Assembly (NCBI GenBank): GCA_013397695.1
Contig: VYZI01000169.1
Span: forward strand, 57,963 to 121,962
Reading direction: 5' to 3'
Length of the DNA stretch: 64,000 nt
DNA from: Centropus unirufus
Lineage: Eukaryota > Chordata > Aves > Cuculiformes > Centropidae
Positions 13,701-26,400 of this stretch are shown piece by piece. The first letter of the stretch is position 1, and every line of letters begins with the position of its first letter. Under the pieces are notes generated by a model. It made no database searches. It worked only from the letters and a program-made list of their open reading frames with translations, and was not told the DNA's origin. The translations under genes and the position numbers were made by a program.

Positions 13701-16700
13701 AAGCAGGATTAAGTTACTGATTCAAAATGTACCTAGATTTTTTTTGTTTGTTTGTTTTAAGGTGTTTTGTTCTGTCTTGCAATAACTGGTGCGCTCAGCG
13801 AACAAATCTTCTTTTTTTTTTTTTCCTTATTTTATGTAAATAAGTATTTTAACTGAGAGGAGAACAACAGTAGTGCTGCTCTGGTAATGGTAGGAGAGCA
13901 GCTGTGTACTGGGCACAGTTCCTGACCCTCTACAGGAAGATTAGTTGGTGTGCGTCCAGAGGGACTGGCAGTGTATATTTACAGGAGGACTTTTTTTCCA
14001 CAGCAACAGAAACTAATTCATGTGGGGATTTCTTGTTAAAAATACATTAATTCACAGTGATGAGACGTATTCAGAAGAGGGCAAGAGGCAGAGAATTTAT
14101 AAGGTTTTATAAATGTATTTTTATTACTGTTTTCATCCTCTCTCTTAGAATTAGAAATCAGAAGACGGGAGGATGAGTACAGATTTACAAGTAAGTGAAC
14201 TCTCTCCTCGTGTCCTCCTCTGCAATATCTACTCTCAGTGTTAATGTAGAATAGCCTTTAGTGACCACTAGTATGAAATGCAGGGTAAATTCCTGTTTGT
14301 TTTTCTTCTGCAATGAAATTTTATAGATGGCGTTGAGTGCATTTTTAACAGAGCTGAGCAGGATTTGACTCTTTACTGTTTACCAGCTTTCCACCTAGGA
14401 GGAGATAAAAACAGCTGTATGAAAGCTGGTTAAATACTTGTCCTTAGGCTTGCTTCTCAGATCAAGTGAAATTGGGTTTTTCCCTTAGATTTGAGGCATG
14501 ATTGTATCGGTAATGCTGTGCAGAATATGATGTGAGGTAGATTATGAAGTTGTGCAACTGTTTTCTGCAAGGTATTTGTACTCCTGAAAGCCACTGTCAC
14601 CTTGAACCTTGGAATGCTTTTTTTTGGGGGGGGGGGAGGCGAAGGGGGGTGCAGGTGATGTCACTTATGTTTATTTTAAGTGTAGATCAATTTGTAATCC
14701 AAGTTATACCTCTTCAAACCAGTTTTCCTTGTCTTCAGAGCGCTACCCTGAAGACCAGTTAAAACTAGGGCTCTGTAAAAAGAAAATGCAGCTGATTTTC
14801 TGTATCCATGTGTAGAAACAACCTGTAACAGCTGAACCAAGCCAAGTCTTTCACTCTTGAGAGCAGACCTGGGCATTCCATTTGTAATTGTTCTAGGATA
14901 CCGGTTCTTGTGCTTTTTCATCACGGAGATCAGTTTGGGTTTATTTCTTCTAGTGTCAAAAAGAACCCTAGTTAAACTTTCAGTCCTTACAAATTAATAT
15001 TATCTTGTTTTTTAAAGTAAGGAAATATTTTTAGATAATTCACAATACCATTGGAAATAGTTTTTCTGTATGCAAAGGTATGCTTGGGGCCAAAATACAA
15101 TTGGAACTCACGGTTTTGCAGTAATTGTGCCATATTTCTGTTGCAACCCTAGCTGTAAACTTCTCTAGAGATTTGAAGGTTTGTAGAACAAAACAAGCAT
15201 TGAGATCTTATTGTGTATTTAAGGCAAACCTTGTCAGTGCTCAGACAGTGCTGTTATTGTTCCCTTCAGAACTCCTGCAGATTGCTGGAATCAGTCCACA
15301 CGGTAATGCTTTAGGAGCATCGATGCAGCAACAAATGAACCAGCAGATACCTCAGGAAAAGCGGGGAGGAGAAGTCCTAGATTCACCCAACGATGACATA
15401 AAACTTGAAAAGAGTAATATTTTGCTGCTTGGACCAACTGGATCAGGTACAGGGCTCCAGTCCTTACTGGTGTCAGATTGTTCATAGAAGTGGTTGTTAT
15501 TGCGGGATTTTCCTCTCTTATAACTATTCCAATTTGGTGTATAAAAAGCTGAACTGTGAATTCTAGACTGGCATTTTGTGCTTTTATGCCATGGTAACAA
15601 ACTGAGTTAAATGACCTTGAGAAGGAAGGAGAGCTGGTCATGTGGCTTTCTTTGTCTTTTTTTTTTCCTTAAAAGCCCATATTTACTAAAAGGTGCAAGT
15701 TTCACTCCGCTGAAGTAAAAAGCTTCTGAAGTTTCTCTGCTTTAGGTGACAAGTTGGGATCTTGGGGTTAGCGTTGTTTCACATGTGGGACAGATCAGTT
15801 GCAGGGGGGTTAAAAGTGAGATTACATTTATGTCGTATGCTTGTGGCACAGCTTGTGCTGAATTGACATTTTCAGACTATTTGGGAGAAGATTCACTGAA
15901 TATTTCTTTCCCTCTGACTCCACAGCAGGAGCAGCTGGACTTTGCGCTGCACCTTGGGTGTCTGCAAAGGCCTACTGACCTATTTAATCTTTAATCTATG
16001 CAAATATGTGTTTTATTTCATACAGCGTGCCATTTTATTTGTGATACTGTATGCATGTCAAGCTGCCTCGAAGTGTAGTATTGGCCTGATTCAGAGGTAC
16101 AGCTTGCTAACATCAAAAACTGTTTACAGATGTAGCTCCCTTGGAAAAATATGAATATATTAATGTGGATGTCGTAATCAAATAATTCAAAACGTCCAAT
16201 GGCAGAAATGCTGCTTCTGTGGCAGATGTTTGGGTGTGTGTCTGCCAGCTATAATACCCAGATTTTGTTTCACCAGGTAAAACCTTGCTGGCTCAGACTC
16301 TAGCTAAATGCCTCGATGTCCCTTTTGCTATCTGTGATTGTACCACCTTGACCCAGGCTGGCTACGTCGGTGAAGACATCGAATCTGTTATTGCAAAACT
16401 GCTGCAAGATGCCAACTACAACGTAGACAAAGCTCAGCAAGGTGAGCTTTAACACAGCCTCTGAATAATCTTTGTGAAACGGACTGTGATCATGCCTATG
16501 TGCTCTAAACCACCAGTGTTTCTGGAATTTATATTCCTGTTGTGCACGCACCTGAATTTTAGCATGGTAAATCAGAATAGACCTAGAAAGAACTCTGAAC
16601 ATGTGGTAGTTATTCCTTCTGTCCATGGATTTGCTTATATTCTGTACATACATCTTTTCTACTTCTGTAGTGTAGATTGCCCAGACTGCGGTGATCTTAA

Positions 16701-19700
16701 ATTGTGTTTGTGCCTCTGCATAAGTTTTTGCTTCTCTTAAAGTGGAATCTTCCTTAAAACCATTTTCTGTAACTGCAGGAATTGTTTTTCTGGATGAAGT
16801 CGATAAGATTGGCAGCGTTCCTGGTATTCATCAGTTACGGGACGTGGGAGGAGAAGGTGTTCAGCAAGTAAGTACTTCTGTGGGGGGATTTTTTGCTTCG
16901 TAAGCAAACAGCCTATCAAGCCTAGGTATCGTCCTATCATGTGGCACATAGCACAAGTGTGCGCTGCTGTAGCTCTCCAGTTCCTTAATTATTAACCTTT
17001 GAAACACTCATCTTTCCTCCTTCATTCTCCCTGCAAATTAAAACTCAAAACCAACTTGAGATTGCTTCATAGAAACGTTTGAATTGAAAAAATGCCTTTG
17101 CAGCATTCGGTGTTGTGTAATGTAGGCAAGAATTAGATAATGCTTTCCCTTTTGACAAAATCTTTAGAGCAACTTATGACTAAGTGCAGCTTATAATGTG
17201 CTTGGGAGTCATGCTAAAGAGGTTTGGTTTTTTTCTTTTCTATACTTGAGTGGGATCATTTATCTTGTTGGGAAAACTGATTTCTTTAGACACTTCCTAT
17301 AAAGGCACAAAGGATTTAAGGATGTAAATATATCTGTGAAAGTAAGCACAGTATGGTGTGGCATCTTATAGGAGGCTACACAATGGAATTTTGTGTTGCT
17401 TATTTCTTCTTTCCTCCTTAGGGCTTGTTAAAGTTACTAGAAGGCACAATAGTCAATGTTCCAGAAAAGAATTCTCGGAAACTACGTGGAGAAACCGTGC
17501 AAGTTGACACAACAAACATCCTCTTTGTAGCTTCTGGTGCTTTTAATGGTCTTGACAGAATTATCAGCAGGAGGAAAAATGAAAAAGTGAGTGCATCAGG
17601 CTGCGTTTAAACTGAAAACTCATTATCTTAATTTCTGTTCACTGTATGCTCCTAAAGGCCTTGCTGTATTTGTAAACCCACTCTGCTTGTAAAGCTGTGT
17701 TATCTGGGAACCTGAGGGTCAAGCTAAGAAAGGTAACAAAGGGCAAGCCAATTGTTCATAGGCTTAAGTAGCTTTCAGTGGTCTCAGCCTCTACAGAGAA
17801 ACTTATAGCGTATGCACATAGGAAAAGAACGAGGGGGAATGTGGAAAACTCTTGGTAGAGGATTCTGAGACAAGAGGTAGAAGACAAAAGTGAGAAAGCT
17901 TTACTGTTGATACTCGGTTAGTTTGAGCAAATGATGGTAGCTTTTAGCATCATTTTAAAATCGCCCAGTTTTCTGTTCAGAGTGTTAATGCCTGGGGACA
18001 GGGTTCTTCTGTGCCTTCCTGATGACTGGTACCCTGTTTCTAACAGGGGTGTGACTGAAATCCAAGTTACTGTTCGTGATGATAATTCATGTAGCTTTTC
18101 ATGCAAGCATTTGTATGCATTTATTGCCTTCTAAAGAGCCCTTTTTATTGTCTTGGGTGTTTGTAAAAGTAGCAGGTAGTGTTGTCAACCTTTATTGTAA
18201 GACTCATTCATTCTGTGTTGATACTTACTGAGGGGATTAAATTATATAAGAAATTGATGGTGTGCAAGGTGTCCAATTTACTGTAACTTCTTGAGCTTGA
18301 AATAGTATGTAATGACATAATCAGTTGCTCCAAATATTTTATTCACATTTAGTAATTTAGTCACACAAAAAACCATAACTATGATAGTTCTGTAAGCATT
18401 ACACATTTGTTTTACAGTATCTAGGATTTGGCTCGCCCTCCAATATGGGAAAAGGCAGAAGAGCTGCTGCAGCAGCTGATGTTGCAAATATAAGTGGAGA
18501 GTCTGATCCACATGAAGATAATGAAGAAAAGGATCGCTTGCTGCATCACGTGGAAGCCAGGGATCTTATTGAGTTTGGAATGATTCCAGAGTTTGTGGGG
18601 CGTTTGCCCGTCGTGGTCCCTCTGCACAGCCTAGATGAGAAAACCCTTGTACGGATTCTCACTGAGCCACGAAATGCTGTGGTTCCTCAATACCAGGCGC
18701 TTTTCAGCATGGATAAGGTTTGAATTTTTATTTGATGACTCTTCAGTATTATTTTTATATAAATATGGGGTTAAAGTGATTGAAAGTACTTGAAGTCACT
18801 TCTTCCCTCACATCTGTGCATCCCCACTCTAGGGAGTGCAGGTAGCAAGCTAATAGATTAAAACCTGACTGGTTTAGGTTGGATAACTGTCCTTGTGGGG
18901 GAAGTAATTGGGAAGTAGTTCAGGTGCTCAAATGAACATCTCTGGTCTTGCCTCATGGGCATCTACAGCCACTTCACGTGTTGCAGAGGGTACTCACAGT
19001 GGTTGTAGGTGAAAAGATGTTGTCGACTGCTAACAATTAGTCAGAAACACGGTGTAGCTGAAGCTATATGCAAGTAAAGCATAGCTTAAATGTTAAATGT
19101 TCGGATCAAAAATCACTACCATTCTATTTCAATAACGATTGCACTGTCGCACACTTATTTCATTTATAACTCAACTTCCCATTTTTCTCTACGTAGTGTG
19201 AATTAAATGTAACTGAAGATGCGTTGAAGGCTATAGCCAGATTGGCCCTGGACAGAAAAACTGGTGCAAGAGGCCTCCGATCTATAATGGTGAGTGAATT
19301 AAGTCTCAGATTGAGTAAATGAAGCTACTTATGCTCGTATGTATGGACCTAATTGTGACAGCCTTCAGTCAAAGCCTCTTTTAGTTCTGGGTCTTACATG
19401 GATGCAGTAATTCTCAGTCTAAAACTGTGGGTGTTCAGAGTTCTTTCAAGGAAACCCTCTAGCTCTGAAAAATCTCTTTCTAACCATATTTTGATGTAGA
19501 AGGGCATACAGAGATATTATTTTTCTCCTTTATTTTCTTGTAGGAAAAGCTGTTGCTGGAGCCCATGTTTGAAGTACCCAATTCTGACATTGTATGCGTG
19601 GAGGTTGACAAAGATGTTGTAGAAGGCAAAAAAGAGCCAGGATACATTAGGTAAAACTGTAAAGGAAGTATCAGAACAGACGAGTAATACAGCTAGACAG

Positions 19701-20838
19701 GTATTCTGATGTTTGCTCTAGGAACAAGCATATAAACACAAAATCATGCACACAGCCTAAAAGGATCCAATCCCCTGTATAATGTACACAGCTGAATTAG
19801 TGTCTGTTCTGTCCTAGAGACTTTGGGTTTGTGTTGTTTAGTTTTTCTAGAGATTTAAAAATAAACTTATATGTGAAGTTACTTTAAGCCGTTTGTGTGT
19901 GTGTGTGAATACCTGTTGAAATAGAAGTAAAGGAGAAGCATTGTAAGTTAACAGCAAAAATTTGAAGGTTTTAATTGTGATGGTACTGAGGTTTCTGAAA
20001 TGGAACTTTGGTTCCTCCGCCTGTGTTTTCCCACTGGGGTGTTTGTTTTCATACAAGCTCCAGGCTGCAGCAGTTTTTAGTTCCGTTGCTCTTGCAGCAC
20101 TGGAGGAACAAAAAGACACATCTGTTGATTTGCTGAACACTTGCTAAAATGATCAGTTTAATGGTGTAAAGATGGTATTGTGGTGATGACGTGGTTGAGC
20201 GTGGAAAGCACTGGACAAATCCAGACTGGAAAAATAAATCTCAGGGAACAAAGGATGGAGTTGAGAGGGGATGGGTCGGGTTAAAAACACAAGGATGTAA
20301 GATGTAGGAACTCTGACTTGGTTTCTGCCTCTGACAAGGGTTTGGAGTGACTTTCTCCATTGAGGTAAATGCCTTGGGTTCATCAGTGTGTGCTGGAGCT
20401 TGGCGTGGCACACTTAATGTCTCAAAGAGGGTGGCTGGGTGAAAAGAAGTGTGCTCATCCCGATACAAGGGATTTTATAGAGTGCCAGCATTCCTGTGTG
20501 CTGGAAACGTTACATTTGCTGATTTAATTCAGTTGGGTCACTTGATTTACAGCCTTTTGGTTTTCAGTAATGAGAGTTCCAGCTGGTAGCAGAGTAAGTC
20601 TGCACAGCAGCACCTTCAGATCAGTGGTTTAACACGTGGGTGCTTGTCAGAGCATTTGTCCGTGGGGCACTTTGCACTTGATGTTTACCAGACGTTGTCT
20701 CTGTTCCTTAATTTCTCAAGTATCTAATGTATTTTTTTTAATTACAGGGCTCCCACTAAAGATTCATCTGAAGAAGAATACGACTCTGGCGTTGAGGAAG
20801 AAGGCTGGCCTCGACAAGCAGATGCTGCAAACCATTAA
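1774..20838 (+). CDS. CLPX: CLPX, mitochondrial ClpXP ATP-dependent unfoldase subunit
   Basis: AAA+ unfoldase of the mitochondrial matrix. It feeds proteins to CLPP and activates ALAS. Fourteen coding exons give 628 residues (human 633): 1774-1837, 5676-5836, 7287-7404, 12049-12203, 13019-13178, 14149-14190, 15270-15446, 16277-16441, 16779-16867, 17422-17586, 18418-18717, 19197-19289, 19544-19650, 20748-20838. All junctions keep phase. Order: mitochondrial targeting leader (about 1-60), a four-cysteine zinc-binding domain (C100, C103, C122, C125), then the AAA+ module with Walker A GPTGSGKT (288-295, split by an intron), pore loop GYVG (321-324), Walker B IVFLDEVDK (349-357), the loop YLGFGSPSN, the GRLPVVVP arginine-finger region and the sensor-2 GARGLRS stretch. 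The acidic tail ends AANH where human ends AANS. The donor after 18717 (GTTTGA) is weak but fits. The start codon lies in the first exon, in a CpG-rich context. Confidence 0.97.
2664..2736 (-). mobile_element. CR1 3' tail fragment
   Basis: The + strand reads TAGAACTATTAAGGCTGGAA followed by AAGACCTCTTAAGATCATCC and AGTCCAACCACC. This is the reverse complement of a CR1 3' end. Only about 70 bases survive, inside CLPX intron 1. Confidence 0.75.
7405..12048 (+). other. CLPX intron 3, no other gene recognised
   Basis: This is the largest CLPX intron (4.6 kb). It is mostly AT-rich, with a relatively GC-rich island at about 11480-11900 where open frames of 135-148 codons occur on both strands. Those frames show no recognisable domain, no consistent splice signals and no similarity I know, so they are treated as chance. 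No RNA gene is recognised. Confidence 0.5.
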
Positions 20839-21158
20839 ATACTGTCAGAGTGCTCGCCCACATAAAGCACACTGGGTTATCTCCTCTGGCTTCAGTCTGA
20901 TACTAAAGGCGTTTGGGTCTATCTCGGACGTGATAAGTGATGAGGAACTTTACTAGATAAATAAGATCATCTGGTTTATTGCAACATCACCTTGGTTTAT
21001 TTGATGGACATTGTGTGGACTTGGATGGCATAATGTTCAACTATGAATTGTATATTATCCTTGTTCAATTAAAATGTATAGCAAATATAGCAGCACCTGG
21101 ATTGCTCTTCCCACAGCCTAAACCAGCAACGCGGGTGCTGCCGATAGTTAGATTTTAC

Positions 21159-21164
21159 AATAAA
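21159..21164 (+). terminator. Polyadenylation signal, CLPX proximal
   Basis: AATAAA about 320 bases after the CLPX stop codon, in AT-rich 3' sequence. It is a candidate; a second hexamer lies at 22569. Confidence 0.5.
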
Positions 21165-22568
21165 TGCTACTCTACAAATGGGAAATCAAGATTAATGATC
21201 TGTAGAGGGTGAATTAATGCTTAGCTCCTCATACGACTCACAGTGGGTTGCGTTTGGGTCAGTGCTAGGTTGCTGCTGGGGTTTAAAACCCTCTGGGTGC
21301 TGGAGTGACTTGTTACATTGGTGGGGGAGGAAGCCCTTGCAATGAGATTTTTTGGAAAGCTGGGACACGCTTTGTAACACTGCTGAGAGATTTTGCTGAT
21401 GTGGCACTAGATTGTTACAGCAATTTGAATTCAATATTGAATAACACCCTTTCCTTCACCTCTTTTAGGGGTATGTTTCGGTCACCTCGAATACTGTGAA
21501 AGAAGGTGAAGTCAGTGATTAGCTAATTTTTCCAGAAGGGTAAACAGGATTTCTAGGAAGCGGTAAGCCATCGGAATTTGGATGAGAAGGAGACATAAAT
21601 TTTTAAATATTAATGTTCTAATATAATACACTTTGTTTAACGTATTGGAACTATCATGCATCAATTTTTTGGTGCCAAGTATTTGCCCAACCTATCTTAT
21701 AATGTTAAGAGATGGAAGAAGTAAATGTATCATATTTTTTATGTAATCTGTAGTGATTGTTCACAGGACACAGTGCTTTTTAAGTTATATTGCATTTCGG
21801 GCATTTGTCTTTGATTTGTAGTCTCACGGCAGAGAGATCCTCCCTCTTCTGTTCCACACCACAGTTAATTAAATCCTTTAGGAAAGCCTTTGTGGGAAAA
21901 AAAAAAAACAAGCAACACTAAAGGACCTGTATTCGTTTGATTTATTTCAGGAATTAAAGTTGCTTACAACTTTGTCCTCCAGTGATACATGGACTACAGT
22001 TTTTCCAACCCCCTTTTTCCTAAAATATTAATTCAAGTGATTTCGATAAAACTTCCATCATTCTTTTCATCCTAGTGGATGTTTTAGGAGAGGCAAGGAC
22101 ACCGCAGGTGCGTTGACCCTATTTTTATTGCTAATTTGTCATGTAAATTTTATGTAATGCTCGTGTTCTTACCTGCAGTTCTAGCCAGGTTCAGCAGATA
22201 CTTCCCTTAGGATTTTGGGCTTTTCGTGTGAAATGACCCATGAATGGTTCAGGAAAAGCTGTGCTTGGAGTTGAGGCTATTCCCAAGAGAAGCTTAATCC
22301 CCTCACAATGGGAATCTGGTGAACTATCTGTGCCTGCATCCTCGCTTTCCTCTTTGTAGAGTGAAAAGAACCATAACCGCTTTTACTTCATAATCCTTCA
22401 TTTCAGATCCTTTTTTAAACGGATTGCAAAAAAAATAAAAAATGAAATTTTAGGTGAAACTGTTCAACAACTTAGTTTTGAAAGTTGTTTGGAATCTGTA
22501 ACCTAGACCTGTTTTTAAGGAAACAAAATGCAGTGTAACTACAGTTTGTACCTCACCTCTGGCGTTTG

Positions 22569-22574
22569 AATAAA
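22569..22574 (+). terminator. Polyadenylation signal, CLPX distal
   Basis: AATAAA about 1.7 kb after the stop. It is the last strong hexamer before the CR1 that precedes PDCD7. Confidence 0.45.
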
Positions 22575-22689
22575 ACAAAGCGAATATTCGAGCAGTGGAG
22601 AGTTGTCATCCCTGAGGTTGTGCCCAGAAACGTTAAATTTTAGGGGTAGTTGGAGGTTTTGAGCATTTAAGTGGATCTATCCTAAAGAA

Positions 22690-23292
22690 AAAAAGTGTGT
22701 ACAGCCCAGCTCTGTCCTGGGCTGCACTAAAAGCAGCGTGGCCAGCAGGGTAAGGAAGGGGCTTCTCCACTTCTCCTCTCTTGTGCGACCCCACCTCGAG
22801 TCCTGGGTCCAGTTCTGGAATACACGACACAAGAAGGACATGGAACTGTTGGAATGGGTCCAGAGGAGGCCGTGGATATGATCCAAGGGCTGGAGCCTGT
22901 CTGCTACGAGGACAGGCTCAGAGCGATGGAGTTCTTCATCCTGGAGAAGAGAAGGCTGCAGGGAGACCTTGGACAAGCTTCCAGTGCTGAAAAGGCTCCA
23001 GGAAGGCTGGGGAGGGGCTTTTCCCAAGGGCCTGGAGTGAGAGGACAAATAGAAAATTGGAAGGGGGGAGATTTCTTGGAGATGTCAGGAAGAAATTCAT
23101 GCTGAGGGTGGGGAGATGCTAGCCCAGGTTGCCCAGAGAAGTCACCGTGGCTGCCCCATGCCTGGAGGTCTTCAAGGCTGGATTGGATGGGGCCTTGAGC
23201 AGCCTCGTCCAGTGGGAAGTGTTCCCACTCATGCTAGGGAACCTGGAGGGGCTTCCAGGTCCCTTCCACCTTCAACGATTCTCATGGACAGA
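22690..23292 (+). mobile_element. CR1 LINE fragment between CLPX and PDCD7
   Basis: CR1 landmarks in order: CACCTCGAGTCCTGGGTCCA, CTGGAGAAGAGAAGGCTGCA, GGTTGCCCAGAGAAGT, CTGGAGGTCTTCAAGGCTGG and a degraded 3' end (TCCCTTCCACCTTCAACGAT). It ends where the GC-rich PDCD7 promoter begins. Confidence 0.85.
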
Positions 23293-23313
23293 AAGGAGGT
23301 GCCAGCTCCCCCC

Positions 23314-23457
23314 GAGCGCCGTGTCCCCTCGCGGCCGCCGGGGGGCGCCCGAGCGCCGTGTCATTTCCTCCCGGCCGCCGGGGGGCGCCCGAGCGCTGTG
23401 TCATCTCCTCCCGGCCGCCGGGGGGCGCCCGAGCGCCGTGTCCCCTCCCGGCCGCCG
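23314..23457 (+). repeat. GC-rich 40-bp minisatellite at the PDCD7 promoter or 5' UTR
   Basis: About 3.6 tandem copies with a 40-base period: 23314-23350 (three bases short), 23351-23390, 23391-23430 and a partial copy 23431-23457. Each unit begins GAGCGCCGTGTC and ends GGGGCGCCC. The array stops 23 bases before the PDCD7 start codon, so it is probably 5' UTR or core promoter. Copies differ at only a few positions. The inner two share CATTTCCTCC or CATCTCCTCC, an ETS-like GGAA core on the other strand. Confidence 0.85.
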
Positions 23458-23480
23458 TAGCGGCCCCTGAGGCGGCCGCA

Positions 23481-26400
23481 ATGGCGCAGCCTCCTCCTTT
23501 CCCGCTGCGCTTCCCGCCGCCGCCATTCCGGGCCTTCCCGCCGCCCGCCGCTCCCTTCCCCTGCCCCGCCGCCCGCCCGGCGCCCTTCGCGCTGCCGGCT
23601 GCTCCCCCTTCTTTATTCCCGCCGCCTCCCCCTTGCGGCGCGGGGCCGCGCTTCCCCTGCTCCGCGGAGGCCGCGGAGGCGGCGCAGCGGCACCAGGACG
23701 AGCTGTGGCTCTCGCAGTTCCTCGCCCACCGCCGGGCCTTCCCGCAGCCCCCGCCGCTCCCCGCCAGCCCCGGCTGCCCCAGCGGTGCCCGGGCGCTGGC
23801 GGTGGCGGCGCTGGGGCCGGTGTCGCGTTTGGCCGCGCTGTGCCGGGCCCTGCGGGGCTGCGAGGAGCAGCGGGACGAGCCCGGGTGGGCACGGGTGAAG
23901 GATGAGGCCGAGGAGGCGATTCGGGAGCTGCGGGACGTCGTGAGGCCCCTGCGGGAACCCGGGTACCGGGAGGCGCTGGGGAGGAAGACGGAGAAGGCGA
24001 GGAAGAGGAGGCTGCGACTGCAGAGGAGGAAGCAAGAGGCTGAAAAAGCCCGGGAGGAGGAGGCGGCCAGGGCTGCGGAGAGGGAGGCTGAGATCGACCG
24101 GTGGAGAGCCAAGTGCATCCAGGAGGTGGAGGAGAAGAACCGGGTACGGACAGAGAATCGGGAATGCCCAGGGAGGGAGTGGAGGCCCTGGAAACGTTCC
24201 AGGCCAGGTTGGATGGGGCTTTGCGCGTCCTGATGGAGTTGAAGATCTTTCTGCTCGCTGCAGGGGGCTTGGGTTGCATGGTCTTCCTGATCCCTTCCAA
24301 TCCAAACCATTCTGTGGTTCCTGAACTTTGGGTTCTGTGTGGAGTGCTTGGTCCTGAGGGGTTGCCCTGCCACAGCTGCAGCAGTCAGCGCCTTCCCAGT
24401 AGCCACCACGGCCCATGTCCTGGTAAAGCTGCTTCTTCGTGAGCTGCTTGGCCTTGCCAGGAAGCCAAACAGCTCCAAAGCAAAAAAAACCCGACAAATT
24501 GCCCCAAATGAGGCATCCTGGGAAGTGCTGGTGGCACCGTTCTGCTGGCTGTTGGTTTAAGAGCTGCCCTGGTGCTTGGGCTGCTGCAGGGGAGCTTTTG
24601 TGTTCAGGCTGTGGCATGTTTAGGGTCTTGAGTTACTGAGCTGTAGAATTAGGGGGGGTATGTTTATTTTATGTTTTTTCTAACGTTCTGTGGTTATCAG
24701 AACCACAGATAAAGGCTATCAGGCTTGAACAATTCAATAGTAATTTTGGCCCGAATTTGTTCATTGCTCAGAATTATTTTCCTTCTGTTTTCTGAACTCC
24801 TACGTATCCTACGTTCTTAATAAAATGCCACAGTTGCATTTCCCGCTATGGCTGTGTCACTGGGAAGTCATTTTGCTGTGGTGCTTCACCAGTCCAATAC
24901 CATTAATTCTTGTCTGCGGGGGATATTTCACATATTTGGTCTTTTTTTGTTGTTTGTTTATTTCATAGGAACAAGAGCTTAAGGCAGCTGCAGACAGCGT
25001 CTTATCCGAAGTAAGGAAGAAACAAGCAGACACAAAGAGGATGATGGACATCCTGCGTGCTTTGGAGAAGCTTCGGAAACTGAGAAAAGAGGCTGCTGGC
25101 AGGAAAGGTTGATTAGGAAATTTTTACCAAGCTTTTTAAGTTGTTCACAGAATAAGATGATGGATGCGCCTTGCCCTGACTGGGAAGGTGCAGTGAAAAA
25201 GCTGTTTCTTTGTTAGTGATTCTGGTTACATTGTTATGCAAGAATTATAAAGATATAATATATATTATACTTATATATATATTTGCCCAGATATATATCA
25301 ATNNNNNNNNNNNNNNNNNNNNNNNNNNNNNNNNNNNNNNNNNNNNNNNNNNNNNNNNNNNNNNNNNNNNNNNNNNNNNNNNNNNNNNNNNNNNNNNNNN
25401 NNNNNNNNNNNNNNNNNNNNNNNNNNNNNNNNNNNNNNNNNNNNNNNNNNNNNNNNNNNNNNNNNNNNNNNNNNNNNNNNNNNNNNNNNNNNNNNNNNNN
25501 NNNNNNNNNNNNNNNNNNNNNNNGATAGTGTTTTTCCAATAAGGTAGTTGTTAGCAAGGTGAACCTCATGTTCCTCTGAGATTTTGGCAACTTGGCTTTC
25601 TTGCCTGCAAACAGCTCCTTCAAAATTTGATAATTTATAATCAATTCTCTTTAGATGTTTGTCCAATTTATGATTAATTCTCTTTCTCTTTAGGTGTTTG
25701 CCCACCCCCCTCGGCAGACGAAGCATTTGAAAATCAGGTGGAGAGTCTCAAAACCCTGCTCAAAAATCGCACCGAGCTGTATGAAGCAGAGGAGAGAGCG
25801 TTAAGAGTTATGTTGGAGGGAGAGCAAGAGGAGGAAAGGAAGAGAGAAATAGAAAAGAAACAGAAGAAGGAAAGGGAAAAACTCCTACAGCAGAAACTTG
25901 AAATTGATTCCAAGTTGTTTGGGGATCCAGGTAAATTCTGCATGCCAAACTTCACTGTATTTTTCCACACCACACCCCCATCTCGCAGCCACTGGGTTTA
26001 AAATGCAGGCACAGGAATAGCTGAGAAAGAAATCATCCACTGGAGAAATTTATGCTCTGAGGAAAAGATGGGATAAACATAGTATGCTGTTAACATCCGT
26101 GATGTAACAAGTGTTTAGCTCTTCAGCATAAACTGCAGTGTATTTCAAGCCAAATTCACAGCGTTTTGCAACAAGAGGGTGGAGATTAAGCTGAAGTGAG
26201 AATAAACAGAAGAGACTGAAGCCTTCCAGCACCCAACAGATGCCGTAGTCTGGTGATCTGCTAAGTGTGTCTTGAGTAATCTGGAAAGATTCCTTGTCCA
26301 TGTGTTCCCCTTGGTTAGGGGGTGGAGGCAGGAAAAGTTTTGCCAGTCTTGAGTTGCCTCAGACCGGTCTGGTAAGGATGGGATGTGCAAAAACTGTCAA

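Larger units (their letters stand above)
20839..22680 (+). other. CLPX 3' untranslated and flanking region
   Basis: AT-rich sequence after the CLPX stop. It carries two good AATAAA signals, at 21159 and 22569, so short and long 3' ends are both plausible. No coding region is seen. Confidence 0.6.

Noticed and set aside
23282..24617. Long - strand frames (299-398 codons) opposite PDCD7 exon 1
   Set aside because: Antisense shadows of a GC-rich, proline-coding exon. The + strand frame matches PDCD7 in every exon.
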